64,000 nt of DNA. Source: Flabesymbios commensalis. Taxonomy: Eukaryota > Annelida > Polychaeta > Terebellida > Flabelligeridae. The stretch covers positions 23,684,702 to 23,748,701 of the forward strand of contig OZ024914.1 of assembly GCA_964017125.1 (NCBI GenBank). The letters run 5' to 3'. Positions 1-11,053 of the stretch are shown here, in pieces; within the stretch, counting starts at the first letter, position 1; every line of letters starts with the position of its first letter. The translations under genes were made by a program, and so were the position numbers. Under the pieces are notes generated by a model that saw only the letters and a list, made by a program, of their open reading frames with translations, ran no database searches and was not told the origin of the DNA.

Positions 1-574
1 CATTGTCAATTTGTCTATTTTCATTTATCAGGCAGGGGTGATATAGGACTAAGTGTGAGTTAATAAGGTTAATAAGCTTATTAATAAGCTTATTATTACC
101 CATGTAATCTCTCGGTGAGTATACGGCGGGTTTCAACGATTCATTCAATTATTTTTTATATATTGCTAAAAAAATAAAATAATGTCATATATTCACTTCT
201 CCAATAGCTCAGAAGAGTTTGAAAATGGTTGCGAATAATGTAAAAACAAGGTCACGGCGGGCAAAATTCCCGATTATCAGTATTTATTTTTTAATATGCA
301 TAATATTTGTAAAACTGTGCCAGATAGCTAGACTATTACGATAGAACATACATGCAGTCTCAAAGAGGGACATCTCCTGAAAAATGTTAACTTGATCAAA
401 TTAAAAATGACCGACTTGACATAGACATATCAAGTGAACAGAATTGGAGCAAAAACATAAAAAATCATCTATTTTTACTTATTATGAGCTTCTTTGACCT
501 TACTGTGACCTTGAAATGACCTAAGAGCGACCATGGTAATACCCCTATGAAGCCCAAGCCCAACTCATGTCAAC
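1..574. repeat. Diverged unit of the ~370-bp TGACCTT tandem repeat
   Basis: This stretch resembles the units seen between about 2640 and 3860. It shares the 'aggggtgatataggacta' start, a 'cccatgtaatctct' block, 'catagacatatcaagtgaac', a cluster of TGACCTT words near 490-530 and an ending 'agcccaactcatgtcaacat'. It therefore looks like the left part of one tandem array that was split by insertion of the minus-strand LINE at about 575-2398. No gene is visible in it. Confidence 0.55.
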
Positions 575-2398
575 ATCAATCAATCAATCAATCAAATAAA
601 ACTTCTATAGCGCCTATATCCTCAGCGGACCGAGCTCAGAGGCGCACAAATCCTTGGCGTAATCATGTGTCATAATCGAGGCCAAAGCAGGTTCGTCAAC
701 AGGGAGCCGTGCTGCTGAGGGACTAGGGTGGAAAAGCCAAGTCAAATAGGTGAGATTTAAGTAATTTCCGGAATGTTAAGATTTTTTTGGCATTACGTAT
801 TGGCACAGGCAGGGCGTTCCATAAGGCTGGACCAGAAATAGAGAAAGCTCTTGACCCAGTCTTAGTCTTTATACACGGAACAACAAATCTATTCGAATTA
901 GTGGAGCGTAGATATTTTGAGCATTTCGGCCGAACAAGTAAATCAGCCAGATATGAAGGTTGGTTTTCTTTTAGGGTTCGAAAAGTTATCGCACATATTT
1001 TAAAATGAATGCGAAACTTGACAGGAAGCCAATGTAATCGTTTTAGAATTGGAACGGAACGACTAAATCGTGGGGCGTTGGTTACCACTCTTGCAAGGCA
1101 GTTTTGAACGCGTTGTAATCTAGCGATATCCTTTTTTGGCATATTGTGAAAAAGTGAGTTACAATAATCTAACTTACTACTGACGAGTGCCACTGCAATT
1201 TGCTTGGCAAGATCTGAAGACAGACTTTTTCGAATTCGACGCAGGTCACGGATATGATAGAAGCATGCCCTACATGTTTGGAGCACCGCTGCCTTTCACG
1301 CCAGAGTTCGGGGTTCGGTTCCCGGTCTCGGCGGTTTGAAAGAAACAAAAAATGTTTCTTCCCCATCCACGTGTGAAAGTCAGTATTGTGGGGAGCCTCC
1401 GTGACCGAGAGGTAGCGTGCACGGCCTCAGACCGCCAGGGTACGAATTTCGAATCCTGTGTCTGGAGGACAGTGTCATCTAAATCATCTCACCATCCTCA
1501 GGAGGTTCTCTTGGCCCAGTTTAGCCTATATGTGCACAAAGGTGGCCTAAAGCCCGATTCATTTCATTTATTTCCTACATGTTTGGGATATGTGTTTTCG
1601 AAAATTCAGGCTACTGTCGAATAGTACACCAAGGTTTTTAGCTGATGTAGATGAATTTGTTTCTTGACCTGGAAGTAAGCATGGAAAATTATTCAAGAAT
1701 TTTTCTCGCTCAAGTTTGGTCCCAATAAGAAGAAATTCTGTCTTGCTAGGATTAAGCTTCAGCTTAGATCCTGTCATCCAGGCCGACACACCCATTAAGC
1801 AATGTTGCAACTTCTCAAGAGATTCCTTAGCGTTTGAAACTGATAGAGACATGTAAATTTGAGTATCATCGGCATAATGATGGTGGTTTATGTCAAAACT
1901 AGAGATAATAGCGCTGAGTGGTGTAGTGTATAAAGTAAAAAACACTGGTCCTAGCACAGAGCCCTGTGGAACTCCATATGAAAGTGTGACTTTATCTGAA
2001 AAAGTTTCTTTAATTTTTACTGAATGGGGCCTATTTTGCAAATAAGAAGAAAACCAAATTTGAGCCTGGCCAGATATTCCATACGAATCAGAAAGTCTAT
2101 CTGTTAATGTAGCATGGTCAATGGTGTCGAAAGCGGCCGACAAGTCCATACTAATAATGATATCGTTATGTACTTTCAGTGGAGCCGATTCTGTAGAATG
2201 ATGTTTCTTGTAGGCCTATCGTAATGGATTACATAGATGGTTATTTTTTATATGAACTTGCAGCCTATTGGCTACTATCTTTTCTAAGATTTTGGAAATG
2301 AAACTTAAGTTGGATACAGGCCTGTAATTTTTCAGCTCGTTTTTAGGAAGAGATGTTTTTTCAGTAGTGGTCTTACATGAGCTTCTTTGAAATTTTGA
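575..2398 (-). mobile_element. CR1/L2-like LINE, 5'-truncated, interrupted by a SINE
   Basis: On the minus strand, conceptual translation gives non-LTR reverse transcriptase motifs: [12 protein letters not shown] near 2149-2110, [10 protein letters not shown] near 1975-1945, YADDTQIY near 1885-1860, then the C-terminal region ending SHLFDLAFPP at 723. It is closely related to the plus-strand LINE at 5.2-7.2 kb. The 3' end carries the same 'gcgctatagaagttt' untranslated motif and finishes in a short (TTGA)n tail, seen here as (ATCA)n at 575-595. The endonuclease and N-terminal part are missing. An open frame covers 2149-1568, and another covers 1286-723 after the SINE at 1282-1573, which splits the RT region. 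The upstream RT part (2150-2398) also contains frame breaks. It is a dead copy. Confidence 0.85.
1282..1573 (+). mobile_element. Dimeric tRNA-like SINE inserted in the LINE
   Basis: A 5'-truncated copy of the family described at 11054-11366, starting in the first tRNA-like head at 'agcaccgctgcctttcacg' and ending in an ATTTCATTTA tail. It is flanked by a perfect 13-bp target duplication, CCTACATGTTTGG, at 1269-1281 and 1574-1586. This lies within LINE coding sequence, so the SINE is younger than that LINE insertion. Confidence 0.9.
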
Positions 2399-2491
2399 AT
2401 GATACTTGGGCTATCTGGGTTTAATCAAATGTATTTATTCACTGACTTATCAGTGAGTGCCACAGTAGATTTTTTCGTCGCAATTGCTCTT

Positions 2492-2590
2492 AATCAACAC
2501 CAGGGGTCTCCTTTTTATTTTTTATGTCATTTTCATCTGGATGCGGCAGTACAGACAGTGGCTGTGAAACTCTGACCCCTGGTGGTGATT
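2492..2590. mobile_element. Short MITE-like fold-back (99 bp)
   Basis: Ends are inverted repeats of 17 bp: AATCAACACCAGGGGTC at 2492-2508 pairs with GACCCCTGGTGGTGATT at 2574-2590, with one mismatch. The middle is T-rich and non-coding. A TA or TTA target duplication is possible but not clear. It lies between the LINE and the satellite units. Confidence 0.5.
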
Positions 2591-2639
2591 ATTAGGTAGT
2601 CGGGTGGGGGGGGGGGGGGGTGAATACCAGTGTCTGAAG

Positions 2640-3880
2640 TAGAGACCCTGGTGACACGAGTGTAATTTTTTTAAAGTAGGCCTTCTGGCTATTGGTCAAA
2701 ACATAGCAATCACTTTGTTATTTTCCTATATCAAGCTTTATTATTTTTCTATATCAAGAAGGGGTGATATAGGCCTAAGGATGAGTTGATAAGGCTAAAA
2801 CCCCTCGAAACCTTATATTACCCATGTAATCTCTTGGGGTGTCTATGGTATAGACACGATGTCTAGGCGGGTTTCAAAATCACCGACATTTGAAATGAAC
2901 ATAAGTGTAGCTGACGCTACGAAAACAAGCTACGTTCACTGTTGAGCTGATTTGACCTTGCTGTGACCTTCAGATACACTGGCCATGACCTTGTGGTCTC
3001 TCCCATATGAAGCCCGACCCTCACCCATGTCACCATGTGTACTTTGGATGGGCTTCATTAGATTTATTTAGATATCGGTCAAACATAAAATCAGTGTGTT
3101 ATATTTCGTCCCTTTCTGCCATATCAGACAGGGCTGAAACAAGGGTGATTTGATGGGGTAAAACCCTCCCAACCCTTTAATTACCTGTTACCTTTAAGGT
3201 GTGTCTTGGTATTGGTCCGTGTTGGGGGTCTAGGTATGCTTCAATCCATCATAGACATCACAAGGGAACATACTTGTAGCAAAATCAACAAAACAAGCTA
3301 TTTTAACTCGTTTTGAGCTGATTTGACCTTGCTGTGACCTTGAGATGACCTTACCATGACCTTGGGGTAGCACCCCTGTGAAATCCAACCCCAACTCATT
3401 CTAAAATGTGTACTTGGGTCGAACTCCATCTGATGCAATTAATGTATACTGGCCATTGGTCGAAACATAACATCATTGTGTTATTTGGTCCATTTCTGCC
3501 ATATCAGACAGGAGTGACACGAGGGTGATTTCACGGGGAGTAAAAAACCCTCCAACCCTTATATTATCCCTGTAACCTCTTGGGGTGTTTTGGCATATGT
3601 CCGTGTTTGGGTCCAAGAATGCTTCGAGCCATCATAGACATCTCAAGTGAACATAATTTTAGCAAAAAAATAAAAAGAATGGTATTTTCAACCGTTTTGA
3701 GCTGATTTGACCTTGCTGTGACCTTGAGATGACCTTACCATGACCTTGGGGTAGCTCCCCCGTGAAGCTGATCATCAGCACATGCCACCATGTGTACATG
3801 GGTTGGGCACAAACCGACTAATTAGAAGTGCTGGCCATCGGTTCAAATACAATGTCACCCATTTCCTCACATCAATTCAT
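2640..3880. repeat. Tandem repeat, ~370-384 bp period, rich in TGACCTT
   Basis: At least three diverged units. The landmark TTTGACCTTGCTGTGACC starts at 2951, 3322 and 3706, giving spacings of 371 and 384 bp. Each unit also carries 'ccatttctgccatatcag'-type text, a 'gtaacctcttggggtg' block and 'catagacatctcaagtgaac'. Four TGACCTT words within about 45 bp occur in the best units. The unit is non-coding and continues in diverged form at 1-574. Confidence 0.75.
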
Positions 3881-4419
3881 GATATTTGAAAAAGTACACA
3901 AAATAAACATTATGACGTCATATTTTATTCTTCAAAATAAACGAATTTCGCGGATTTTTTTCGCTTGACACGACTTCGCATTCGATTCGCCATACCCGAA
4001 AATGGTTAAAAATGTTGTGAAAACAAAATGGGCAGAGTTCCTACCGTGGGTCACTTTTTCTGAACGATATCTCAGATTTCCACTAGTCTATATGGAAAAA
4101 ACGACGTCATAATTCACCAGCCACTGGTGGTCGTATGGGCACGAGAGGGTTAAAAGCCAAAAAGGCCTTAATATGTGGCATAGAAATTGATATTTAAAAT
4201 AATATAATAAAATATTTATAATTTATAATTATCTTAATTTTTAATTTTTAGTCTTAATTACACTCCAATCAGTGATATTTGTTTCTATTGACATGTTACC
4301 GTGACAACAGAAAGAAATATGGATACAGTGTAAAAATCCTGATGATAGACATTTCTGGCAGCTACTTTTAAAGTTTTCAAAATGTTAGAATTATACGTCT
4401 ATTATTAGTTTGTCTAGAA
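3881..4419. other. Non-coding AT-rich stretch
   Basis: No open frame, RNA gene or clear repeat boundary was recognised. It contains two TGACGTCAT-like words (3913 and 4104 region) and a small hairpin around CACCAGCCACTGGTGG near 4118. Confidence 0.4.
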
Positions 4420-4725
4420 TTATACGTCTGCCCTATCTCTCCGCCTTAACCCCCTAAATCTGCATTACTCCTTATATCTCCTTATATGTCACTATATGTC
4501 ACTATATTTCCGTATCACACCCTGTATACCCACCCAGTGAACCGTAAAAGACATTTTCACACCGACCGTCGGACCGTATTTGACCTTCTGAAAATGTAAT
4601 TTTTGAGCCTGTATTTATCAATTTCAGGGGCAATCGTATATCTCCTTAAAAATATTTTCTGTCCGTATATAAACGCAAGTGACCGTATATAGAATTATTG
4701 GGACCTTATAAGACCCTATCTCAAC
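4420..4725. repeat. Field of CCGTATAT/TCTCC words (left part)
   Basis: The words CCGTATAT, CCGTAAA, GACCGTAT and TATATCTCC recur many times in about 300 bp. The same vocabulary resumes at 7270-8110 on the other side of the plus-strand LINE, so this appears to be one repeat-like region split by the LINE and other sequence. No fixed period was established by eye. Confidence 0.4.
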
Positions 4726-4866
4726 GAATTAACAACCTTATATATGAAGGATAGGAACTCACAAATTTTGTAGAAGTTCACCGATTTTAACGGCACTGAA
4801 TGTCTCAAAAATTGACGATGTAATTGAAACCGGTTCATTGAAGTTGATAAGTGCTATATTCTCTAA

Positions 4867-5148
4867 CTCTTCACGTGCCAAGACTTTTGTTATTTAATAA
4901 AGAAACATTGCTGTGATAAATTACGTAATCATACTGATCTGATAGCCAGGGTGAGAACTATATGCAGTAAACACAATGTATCACTCTTTAAGTATATTTT
5001 AGATACGTCATATGCTCACAGTGTACAAGTTTCCATCAAATCATCCACTACGCCGGAAGACGGATTATGTGATAGTGTTAAGCAAGTACTGCTTAGACGC
5101 AATCCGTATGACCGGTATATTTTAAGCTTGCTGCTAAAGTCGTTTTAA
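4867..5148 (+). pseudogene. Coding-like remnant of unknown origin
   Basis: An open frame without a clear ATG runs about 94 codons to a stop at 5148. It includes RTICSKHNVSLFKYILDTSY and ends LRRNPYDRYILSLLLKSF. Amino-acid composition is protein-like rather than low complexity. It sits just upstream of the LINE at 5.2 kb but does not resemble LINE endonuclease motifs that I know. It could be part of a transposon-encoded protein or an exon relic. I do not recognise the family. Confidence 0.3.
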
Positions 5149-5224
5149 TACTGTTATCAATGCTGTTATTTTACAACTGAAATAATTTTATGTATGTATT
5201 GTTCTCTACTTTGGAAGGCTGAAC

Positions 5225-7245
5225 TATCACCGCAACTATCGAAATTTATGCAATCGTCTTATGACAGAGGCCAAATCTCAATATTTTTCAAATCTCATAG
5301 ATGAAAATTCTGAAAACCCTCGCCGCTTTTGGGACACCATTAACAATATTTTACATAGAACGCCAGCTTCAGCACTACCGGAATCAAATAATGTAAAGTC
5401 CCTTTGTGATCATTTCGCAAAATATTTTTGTGACAAAATCAGAACGATCCGGGCAAATTTTTCAAATCAGGTGAATGATGTACCATCTGTTCAGAAGCCT
5501 AAAATAAGAACTAAACTTTTCAATTTAGAACCAGCATCAGAGGACGAGGTCAGGAAGATCATTATGAAGTCTGCATCAAAATCATGTGACCTTGATCCGA
5601 TTCCAACGAACATCCTTAGGGCCTTGTTGGATATTTTATTCAAACCCATAACAACTATAATTAATTTATCTCTAGAATCTGGAACATTCCCGATATCATT
5701 CAAAGAGGCTCATGTCACACCTTTACTAAAGAAATTAAACCTTCCTGTTAATAACCTCAAAAATTATAGACCAGTCTCCAATCTAAGTTTCATTTCTAAA
5801 ATTATTGAAAAAGTTGTTTCCAACCGTTTACAAGCTCACATAAACTCCAACAAATTGAACAATCCAATGCAGTCTGCGTACCGAAAATCCCATTCCACTG
5901 AGACAGCCCTGTTAAGAGTTGACAATGACATCTCAGTTTCTCTTGACAAGGGCCATGTCACAGCTTTGACTTTACTTGATTTGTCTGCGGCGTTCGATAC
6001 TATCGACCACAACACTCTAACAAATAGACTAGCTGAGTGGTATGGTGTCTCTGGAATGGCTTTGGCTTGGTTTAAATCCTACCTTTGTGGCAGGCATCAA
6101 AGAATTAAAATTGACAAATCTTTTTCAGACTCTAGTTTGCTTGAGCATGGAGTGCCGCAGGGGTCTGTACTTGGCCCTCTGCTTTTCAGTTTGTACACCG
6201 CTCCTCTAAGCACCATTATTTCAAGTTATGGATTGAGTCATTACTTATACGCCGATGATACACAAATTTACATCTCCTTAACAGGTGACACAGCTACTGA
6301 GTCATTAAAAATGCTTCAGAGCTGTATTACCGGGGTATCTGCTTGGATGGCTCAATCCAAACTAAAACTCAATCCTAGCAAGCCTGAGTTTCTTCTCATT
6401 GGCTCGAAATCGCAGAGGGAGAAGTTTATTAACCTTTTCCCCCTTGCGGTGTTGGACAATGAGATGAATCCAGCAGATTTCGCAAGGAATTTGGGCGTCT
6501 TTTTTGACAGTGGTTTGAATTTTCGTCAGCACATTTCACAGGTGTCCAGTTCCTGTTTTTATCACATTAGAGATCTTAAACGCATCAGAAAAAGTCTACC
6601 TCTAGCTTTAGCAAAACAAATTGCAGTGGCACTGGTGACAAGCAAACTGGACTACTGTAACTTTTTATTATACCAAATTCCAGCTAAAGATCTACAGAAA
6701 TTACAGCGTGTTCAGAACTGTTTAGCAAGGGTTGTGACAAAGGCTCTTCGTTTCAGTCGCTCTATTCCTCTACTAAAATCATTACATTGGCTTCCAATCA
6801 AGTTTAGAATACAATTCAAAATATGCACTTTTGTATTTCGTTGTCTCGATGATGGTCAGCCATCTTATTTATCTAGCCTTCTTTTTTCTGCAGACTCCGT
6901 GAAACATCTGCAATCAAACAACACAAATAAGCTCAAAGTACCACGTATCAGAACTAAGTTCGGTGCTCGTGCCTTTTTTGTTTCTGGTCCTACTCTTTGG
7001 AATTTACTGCCTGCACACCTTCGTGTAGCTAAAAACATTTCCTCTTTCAGAAAACTGCTTAAAACGCATTTCTTCGATCTGGCTTTTCTGCCCTAGTTCC
7101 TCTGCGTCCCGGCTCCCTTATGGCGACCATGCTTATTTCCCTCGACTCTTCTTTGGAATTTGATAAAGATGGATTGCGCCTCTGAGCTCGGCCCTCCGAG
7201 GAGTTAGGCGCTATAGAAGTTTTCATTTCATTTCATTTCATGAAT
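5225..7245 (+). mobile_element. CR1/L2-like LINE copy, 5'-truncated, RT frame open
   Basis: The element spans the reverse transcriptase ORF (5261-7096) and a short 3' untranslated region with the conserved phrase GGCGCTATAGAAGTTTTCAT, ending in three or four TTTCA repeats near 7218-7240. The frame stays open for some codons upstream of the first Met ([14 protein letters not shown] precedes it), so the first Met is internal. The endonuclease domain is absent, typical of 5'-truncated insertion. The minus-strand copy at 575-2398 belongs to the same family but a different subfamily by its (TTGA)n tail. Insertion split the CCGTATAT-word field. Confidence 0.85.
5261..7096 (+). CDS. LINE reverse transcriptase (truncated ORF2)
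   Basis: A 611-aa open frame of a non-LTR retrotransposon polymerase. It would copy its own RNA into DNA at a nicked target. Visible landmarks: the upstream thumb/finger region with [19 protein letters not shown] (about residues 168-186), catalytic block [13 protein letters not shown] (238-250), [16 protein letters not shown] (297-312) and the YADD active site (330-333). A C-terminal region ends [10 protein letters not shown]...FDLAFLP, as usual for CR1/L2-clade and related Jockey-superfamily elements. An apurinic endonuclease domain would normally precede it and is missing, so the copy cannot be autonomous. The 1.8-kb uninterrupted frame suggests a fairly recent insertion. The annotated Met is simply the first ATG in the retained frame. 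Confidence 0.85.
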   Translation: MTEAKSQYFSNLIDENSENPRRFWDTINNILHRTPASALPESNNVKSLCDHFAKYFCDKIRTIRANFSNQVNDVPSVQKPKIRTKLFNLEPASEDEVRKIIMKSASKSCDLDPIPTNILRALLDILFKPITTIINLSLESGTFPISFKEAHVTPLLKKLNLPVNNLKNYRPVSNLSFISKIIEKVVSNRLQAHINSNKLNNPMQSAYRKSHSTETALLRVDNDISVSLDKGHVTALTLLDLSAAFDTIDHNTLTNRLAEWYGVSGMALAWFKSYLCGRHQRIKIDKSFSDSSLLEHGVPQGSVLGPLLFSLYTAPLSTIISSYGLSHYLYADDTQIYISLTGDTATESLKMLQSCITGVSAWMAQSKLKLNPSKPEFLLIGSKSQREKFINLFPLAVLDNEMNPADFARNLGVFFDSGLNFRQHISQVSSSCFYHIRDLKRIRKSLPLALAKQIAVALVTSKLDYCNFLLYQIPAKDLQKLQRVQNCLARVVTKALRFSRSIPLLKSLHWLPIKFRIQFKICTFVFRCLDDGQPSYLSSLLFSADSVKHLQSNNTNKLKVPRIRTKFGARAFFVSGPTLWNLLPAHLRVAKNISSFRKLLKTHFFDLAFLP

Positions 7246-7269
7246 AAAATTTATTTATTATTATTATTT

Positions 7270-8110
7270 ATTTATATCCGGCTGTTTCCCCGTAAATGAC
7301 CGTTTTAATTACCCAGACCGTACCTCTCATTTACACTGCTCACCCTAGACACTGCTCATTCGCATGTTAAAATGTGCAGATGGTTGACGTCATATGTCCC
7401 CCGCTCTCAATTTCAAGTATTGTAGTAAGCTTGTGATTGGCCGGCTGTCTTGCTAAAAGTACCCTGATCGGCTGGCGAGAATATTATGGTGAGGGAGGGG
7501 TGGGTGTAGACAGACACCTGTGTGGAGCCCAGCAAACGCTAGGATTTTACCCAATGCTTTTTCACTATCGGCCCACCGCCAACGGCGCTGGACCAACATT
7601 GAAACAACATTGGGTCAAGGCTTTGTGTTTGCTGGGAGAGCTGTCCGCATTATGATACACGCGGGCCGTCTGTGTCTGGTTGGAACAGGCAGTGCACAGT
7701 GCTCTGTGTACTCTCATTTTGCGAACGTATCTCTCCGAATCAGACCGTATATACCCGCTCGTACAGATAGGAATATACGGACCATTTTTAGCGAGATGCA
7801 TGTGTTACGGAGCAAGGACAAGCTCCCGCAGTAATCGTATATGAAAGTTCATAACCGACACCGATCGCATATGACCGTACATACCCGTAAATAACTGAAT
7901 CAAGACCGTAAATCTCATTTCTGAAACCAAATATGACCGCCAGAAACATCCGTAAATCTCCGAAAAGAACTGTACAACTGCGTATTATTTTTTATTCGGA
8001 AACATGCCAAAATTGATTTGACTATATTACTCTGCATATGACATTCCAATTATCATGGACCGCGGCTCGAACCGCAGACTTTCGCACGGTTCAAACCGTA
8101 TCTCTCTTTG
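7270..8110. repeat. Field of CCGTATAT/CCGTAAAT words (right part)
   Basis: Continues the vocabulary of 4420-4725: GACCGTATATACCCG, GACCGTAAATCTC, CCGTAAATCTCCG and similar words recur about ten times, on both strands, with changing spacing. It also contains the MITE at 7527-7638. No coding potential is convincing here. Confidence 0.4.
7527..7638. mobile_element. Small MITE with CCCAGCAAAC ends and CAACATTGG core
   Basis: Ends are inverted: CCCAGCAAACGC at the left and GTGTTTGCTGGG at the right. The interior has the palindromic vocabulary TTGGACCAACATTG / CAACATTGGGTC. Related copies or fragments occur at 9889-9957, 41495-41520, 54455-54722 and 63903-64000. Confidence 0.55.
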
Positions 8111-8500
8111 GACCGACCGCCACCTCGAACCGTCTCAATGTGACTGGGCCTTTAGATAAAAAAAGGGTATATTTTGCCTCGCTCTGATACAGGCTTCTTA
8201 GTCTGTAACATTATGTAACCAGTCCTATAATGTAGCCGGCTTCGTTATACGGCCCCGTGCAATATGACTGGTAAAACCTGCTACATTATATATTTTATAT
8301 TGGATGGTTACCGTATCCCATGCGAGGATTGATTCAGTTACTATGATTATATACATAGGTGATATCGTTGCCTCTCATAAACTCGAGTCATCACCTTCAG
8401 ACGTAAAACGAAATAAACAGCATACATAATATTTATGTAATTATCATAGCAAATAAATGTTATTATATAGTGAAGCAGTCTCGGTTTATATATTAGACGT
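8111..8500. other. Non-coding stretch
   Basis: No gene, RNA or clear repeat recognised between the CCGTATAT-word field and the palindromic MITE. AT-rich, with stops in all frames. Confidence 0.3.
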
Positions 8501-8509
8501 CAGAATCTG

Positions 8510-8743
8510 AATGTTTTTCAATTTGAAATCATCTTATATGTCTTAGTTGGCTTTTTCCACTTCATTTGAGAACATATGTTATGGGTCTACGGCCACTATA
8601 AACATGATAAATATTTTCCTCTTTCAAGGCGAGGATCGACTTTAGACGTCAGAATATGACGACCGTGCGACATTAGACGTCAGAATCTGACGTCTGTGGA
8701 CGTCAGATACTGACTTCTAAAGTCGGTTCTCGCACTGAAAGGG
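8510..8743. mobile_element. piggyBac-like MITE with GACGTC palindromes
   Basis: The right end reads CGCACTGAAAGGG followed by TTAA (8744-8747), matching the CCCTTT-type ends and TTAA target typical of piggyBac-like elements. Next to it lies a fold-back region in which CTTTCAAGGCGAGGATCG (8621-8638) is mirrored by GTCGGTTCTCGCACTGAAAG. The middle holds repeated TCTGACGTCT / AGACGTCAGA words. Related copies are at 15100-15212 and 53468-53705. The left end is less clear. Confidence 0.5.
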
Positions 8744-8840
8744 TTAATACTATTGTTTTTATCACCGTTTCGTTTCACTGAAATCTGTGGTTCATCAGAA
8801 ACAATAAATTGTTTTTCTCTCAAAATTAACAAATATGTTT

Positions 8841-8902
8841 AATTTTCACCCGCTTGAATCTGTGGGTCGCGGTAGCGACAAAAACTTTGAACTAGATGGA
8901 AA
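8841..8902. repeat. Degenerate copy of the TTGAGGTTGTGG hairpin family
   Basis: Text 'attttcacccgcttgaatc' followed by 'gtgggtcgcggtagcgac' matches the left half and loop of the near-perfect hairpin at 39585-39646. The right arm is eroded. Confidence 0.45.
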
Positions 8903-9888
8903 TATAAACTATTAAAGCTGACAACCAAAGGGCAAAATACAAGGACTGGTGTCGATTTACCTTCAGATTTTTTATTATTTTATCCATAATAAAAAGGCTA
9001 ATTAGGTAAATAGAAATATCATGTATACCGACTGCATATTACATAATTAGGCGTAAGATATTTGGTTCATTTTTCAAATACTTATGTCTATCAAATATCG
9101 CAAGTTTAATCATTATTGTTTACGTCCACTATATATAGATGTAAAATGTTTTTATCCTTGACCTAATGTCAGTGATGGTCAATGAAATAAATTACAAAAA
9201 ATATCTTCCTGACATTCATAACATATATTTAGACTAGCTGATCAAAAAATTAAAACGCTACATTATTCTATTACAAAAGTAACAGTTTGGCAAATTTGCA
9301 AGGGTTGCTAAAAATAATACACAAAGAAAAGTCAGAATATGAACATTTCCCTCAGAATTCCTAACTAAAACAATGTATAAACTTATTAGGTACCACTTAG
9401 GACGATCCACTGGGACGATAGGCCGGTTATAAGCGAATGCAATTAAAGTTTAGAATCGTGGTTGTACTTTTAATTCCTAGATTACTACTACTAGCAAAAT
9501 CATTTGACAAATCTAAGGATAGCAGAACCCACATAATAATAATAATATAAACGGTAAATGTATATTAGTTTAAAGTATAACTGAGCAATAACTAGATTAT
9601 ATAAACACTACCTCATACCTATCAATCTGCTATGATCAATCCGCAAATTGATCAGCCAAAGATACAGCAGAATACAATAAATTATGTCTGGATACTTCCA
9701 CTTTATCGCGCATGGTACTGTACATGCACTTGTGGCACTGCAGTATGAGTATGATCAGGTGATTCACTGCGGCTGTAGATATAGAGGGAATAAGGATTAT
9801 AAAAAATAAGGTGTCAGTACACAGTATACTTAGTTGTGGTACTAGCGGCGGTAGTAGACTGGATGATGTGTGGGAGTGGGTGATTCTC
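8903..9888. other. Non-coding AT-rich stretch
   Basis: About 1 kb with no open frame of note, no tRNA-like fold and no repeat recognised. Confidence 0.3.
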
Positions 9889-9957
9889 CAAAAACGTACG
9901 CCATGTTGACCCAGTGTTGTGTTATTGTTGGTCTAACGTCTCGTGTTTGCTGGGGAG
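9889..9957. mobile_element. Short MITE related to the CCCAGCAAAC family
   Basis: Contains ATGTTGACCCAGTGTTG and ends CGTCTCGTGTTTGCTGGGG. The right terminus matches the element at 7527-7638; the left terminus (CCAAAAACGTACG) is diverged. Confidence 0.45.
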
Positions 9958-9984
9958 TAATGCACAATAGCAGAACCAAAAGCC

Positions 9985-10130
9985 GTATAACCCTTAAAGC
10001 GCTGAAATATTTTTCTATAAACCATGGTGACCAAAGGGGTTTTAAATTTGAGATCATGATATATATATCTCAGTCAGGTCGTTCCGCTTTATTTGATTAC
10101 CTATATGTTATAGTCAGGGGGTCAAAGGCA
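9985..10130. mobile_element. Fragment of the piggyBac-like MITE family
   Basis: The phrase AACCCTTAAAGCGCTGAAAT, then 'aaccatggtgaccaaaggg' and 'cctatatgtta', matches the left part of the copy at 53468-53705 (TCCCTTGCAGCGCTGAAAT, 'ccatggagaccaaaggg'). The GACGTC palindrome end is not present here. Instead the sequence runs into the inverted repeat at 10110-10320. Confidence 0.45.
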
Positions 10131-10320
10131 TATTTTTGGTCAAACCTGGAAAGTGGGTCCAAAGTTTTTTTCTCTGTGTTTTCATGTTATATAGGTATTG
10201 TACTCAAGGAAACTGCATGATGGCATTCTCACAACATTGAGCATTTTTATATAACACGTTTTATAAAATCGCGTCAATCGGGACGCAAAATAATAGTTTT
10301 ACACGTTTCGAAAAATATAA
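10110..10320 (-). repeat. Inverted repeat, arm 1 (partner 14880-15084)
   Basis: Reverse complement contains AAATGCTCAATGTTGTGAG, ATACCTATATAACATGAAAA and ACTTTGGACCCACTTTCC, each found in the plus orientation at 14880-15084. Arms are about 205 bp, clearly diverged, and about 4.6 kb apart. No transposase was found between them. They may be two separate insertions of one repeat in opposite orientation. Confidence 0.6.
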
Positions 10321-11040
10321 ATATGTATATAAAGCACTAACCTTATCTATATTTGCCATCATTGGAAATAGTATGTCTCCAGTGTTAACAAAAGTTAAAC
10401 CATAATTGTTCAAATTGATTGAACCAGAAGTTTTGAGTTATGTGAACCCTTTGATTCCAAGGCCTTTCATAAACATAATCACCAGTGTAAAAACCTCAAA
10501 TTTCACAATAATATAAGAGTGTGACCTATCAAAATGTAAGGAATTTCATTACGAACCTGAATATGATGTCGCAGAGTATCTATAAAACATACGTACCGCA
10601 AAAATTAATATTTTTATATATATCGACGAGATATATAATGTATAATTCTGGCCATACGTTCTAAAATTCTGTATACTACGTCATCCAATGGTGTTAACAC
10701 TTAACATCAAAGTATTTGTTCATAGATTTATATATTTTTTGAAATAAATCATTGTGTGGTTTATCACCTCCGCCAAAGGAGGTTATGTGTTTGGTCGCGA
10801 TGGTTTGTCTGTCCGTCAGTAGGATTATTTATAAAGTAAAAAATGGATTTTCATTAAACGTTTACAAGAGGTGTGTCTCGGGCCAAAGAACCATCCATTA
10901 AATTTGGAAATGATTGGGATTAGTTTACGATCCGGATCCAATCCACAATCACTGCGGCGGAGGTTTGCAGTCTCTGACTGACTGCCTAGTTCTATTTGGT
11001 GATATGTCTATGCTTCTGCAAGTCGTACCTATCACATTAT
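10321..11040. other. Non-coding stretch
   Basis: No gene recognised. A 'cctccgccaaaggaggttatg' phrase near 10768 and GCGGCGGAGGTTTGCAG near 10953 resemble the two ends of a small inverted repeat common in invertebrate DNA (CCGCCAAGGAGGTTATG type). Here it spans roughly 10766-10975. Confidence 0.35.
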
Positions 11041-11053
11041 ACCATGTTGCAAA

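Noticed and set aside
787-1008. Plus-strand open frame of 73 codons
   Set aside because: It is the antisense of the LINE C-terminal coding region on the minus strand.
2600-2625. Poly-G run as a G-quadruplex regulatory site
   Set aside because: A simple homopolymer with uncertain length; similar runs occur near 39428 and 55470 and no gene start is close.
7520-7834. 104-codon open frame, with an overlapping antisense 78-codon frame
   Set aside because: Overlaps a MITE and the CCGTATAT-word field; no protein features.
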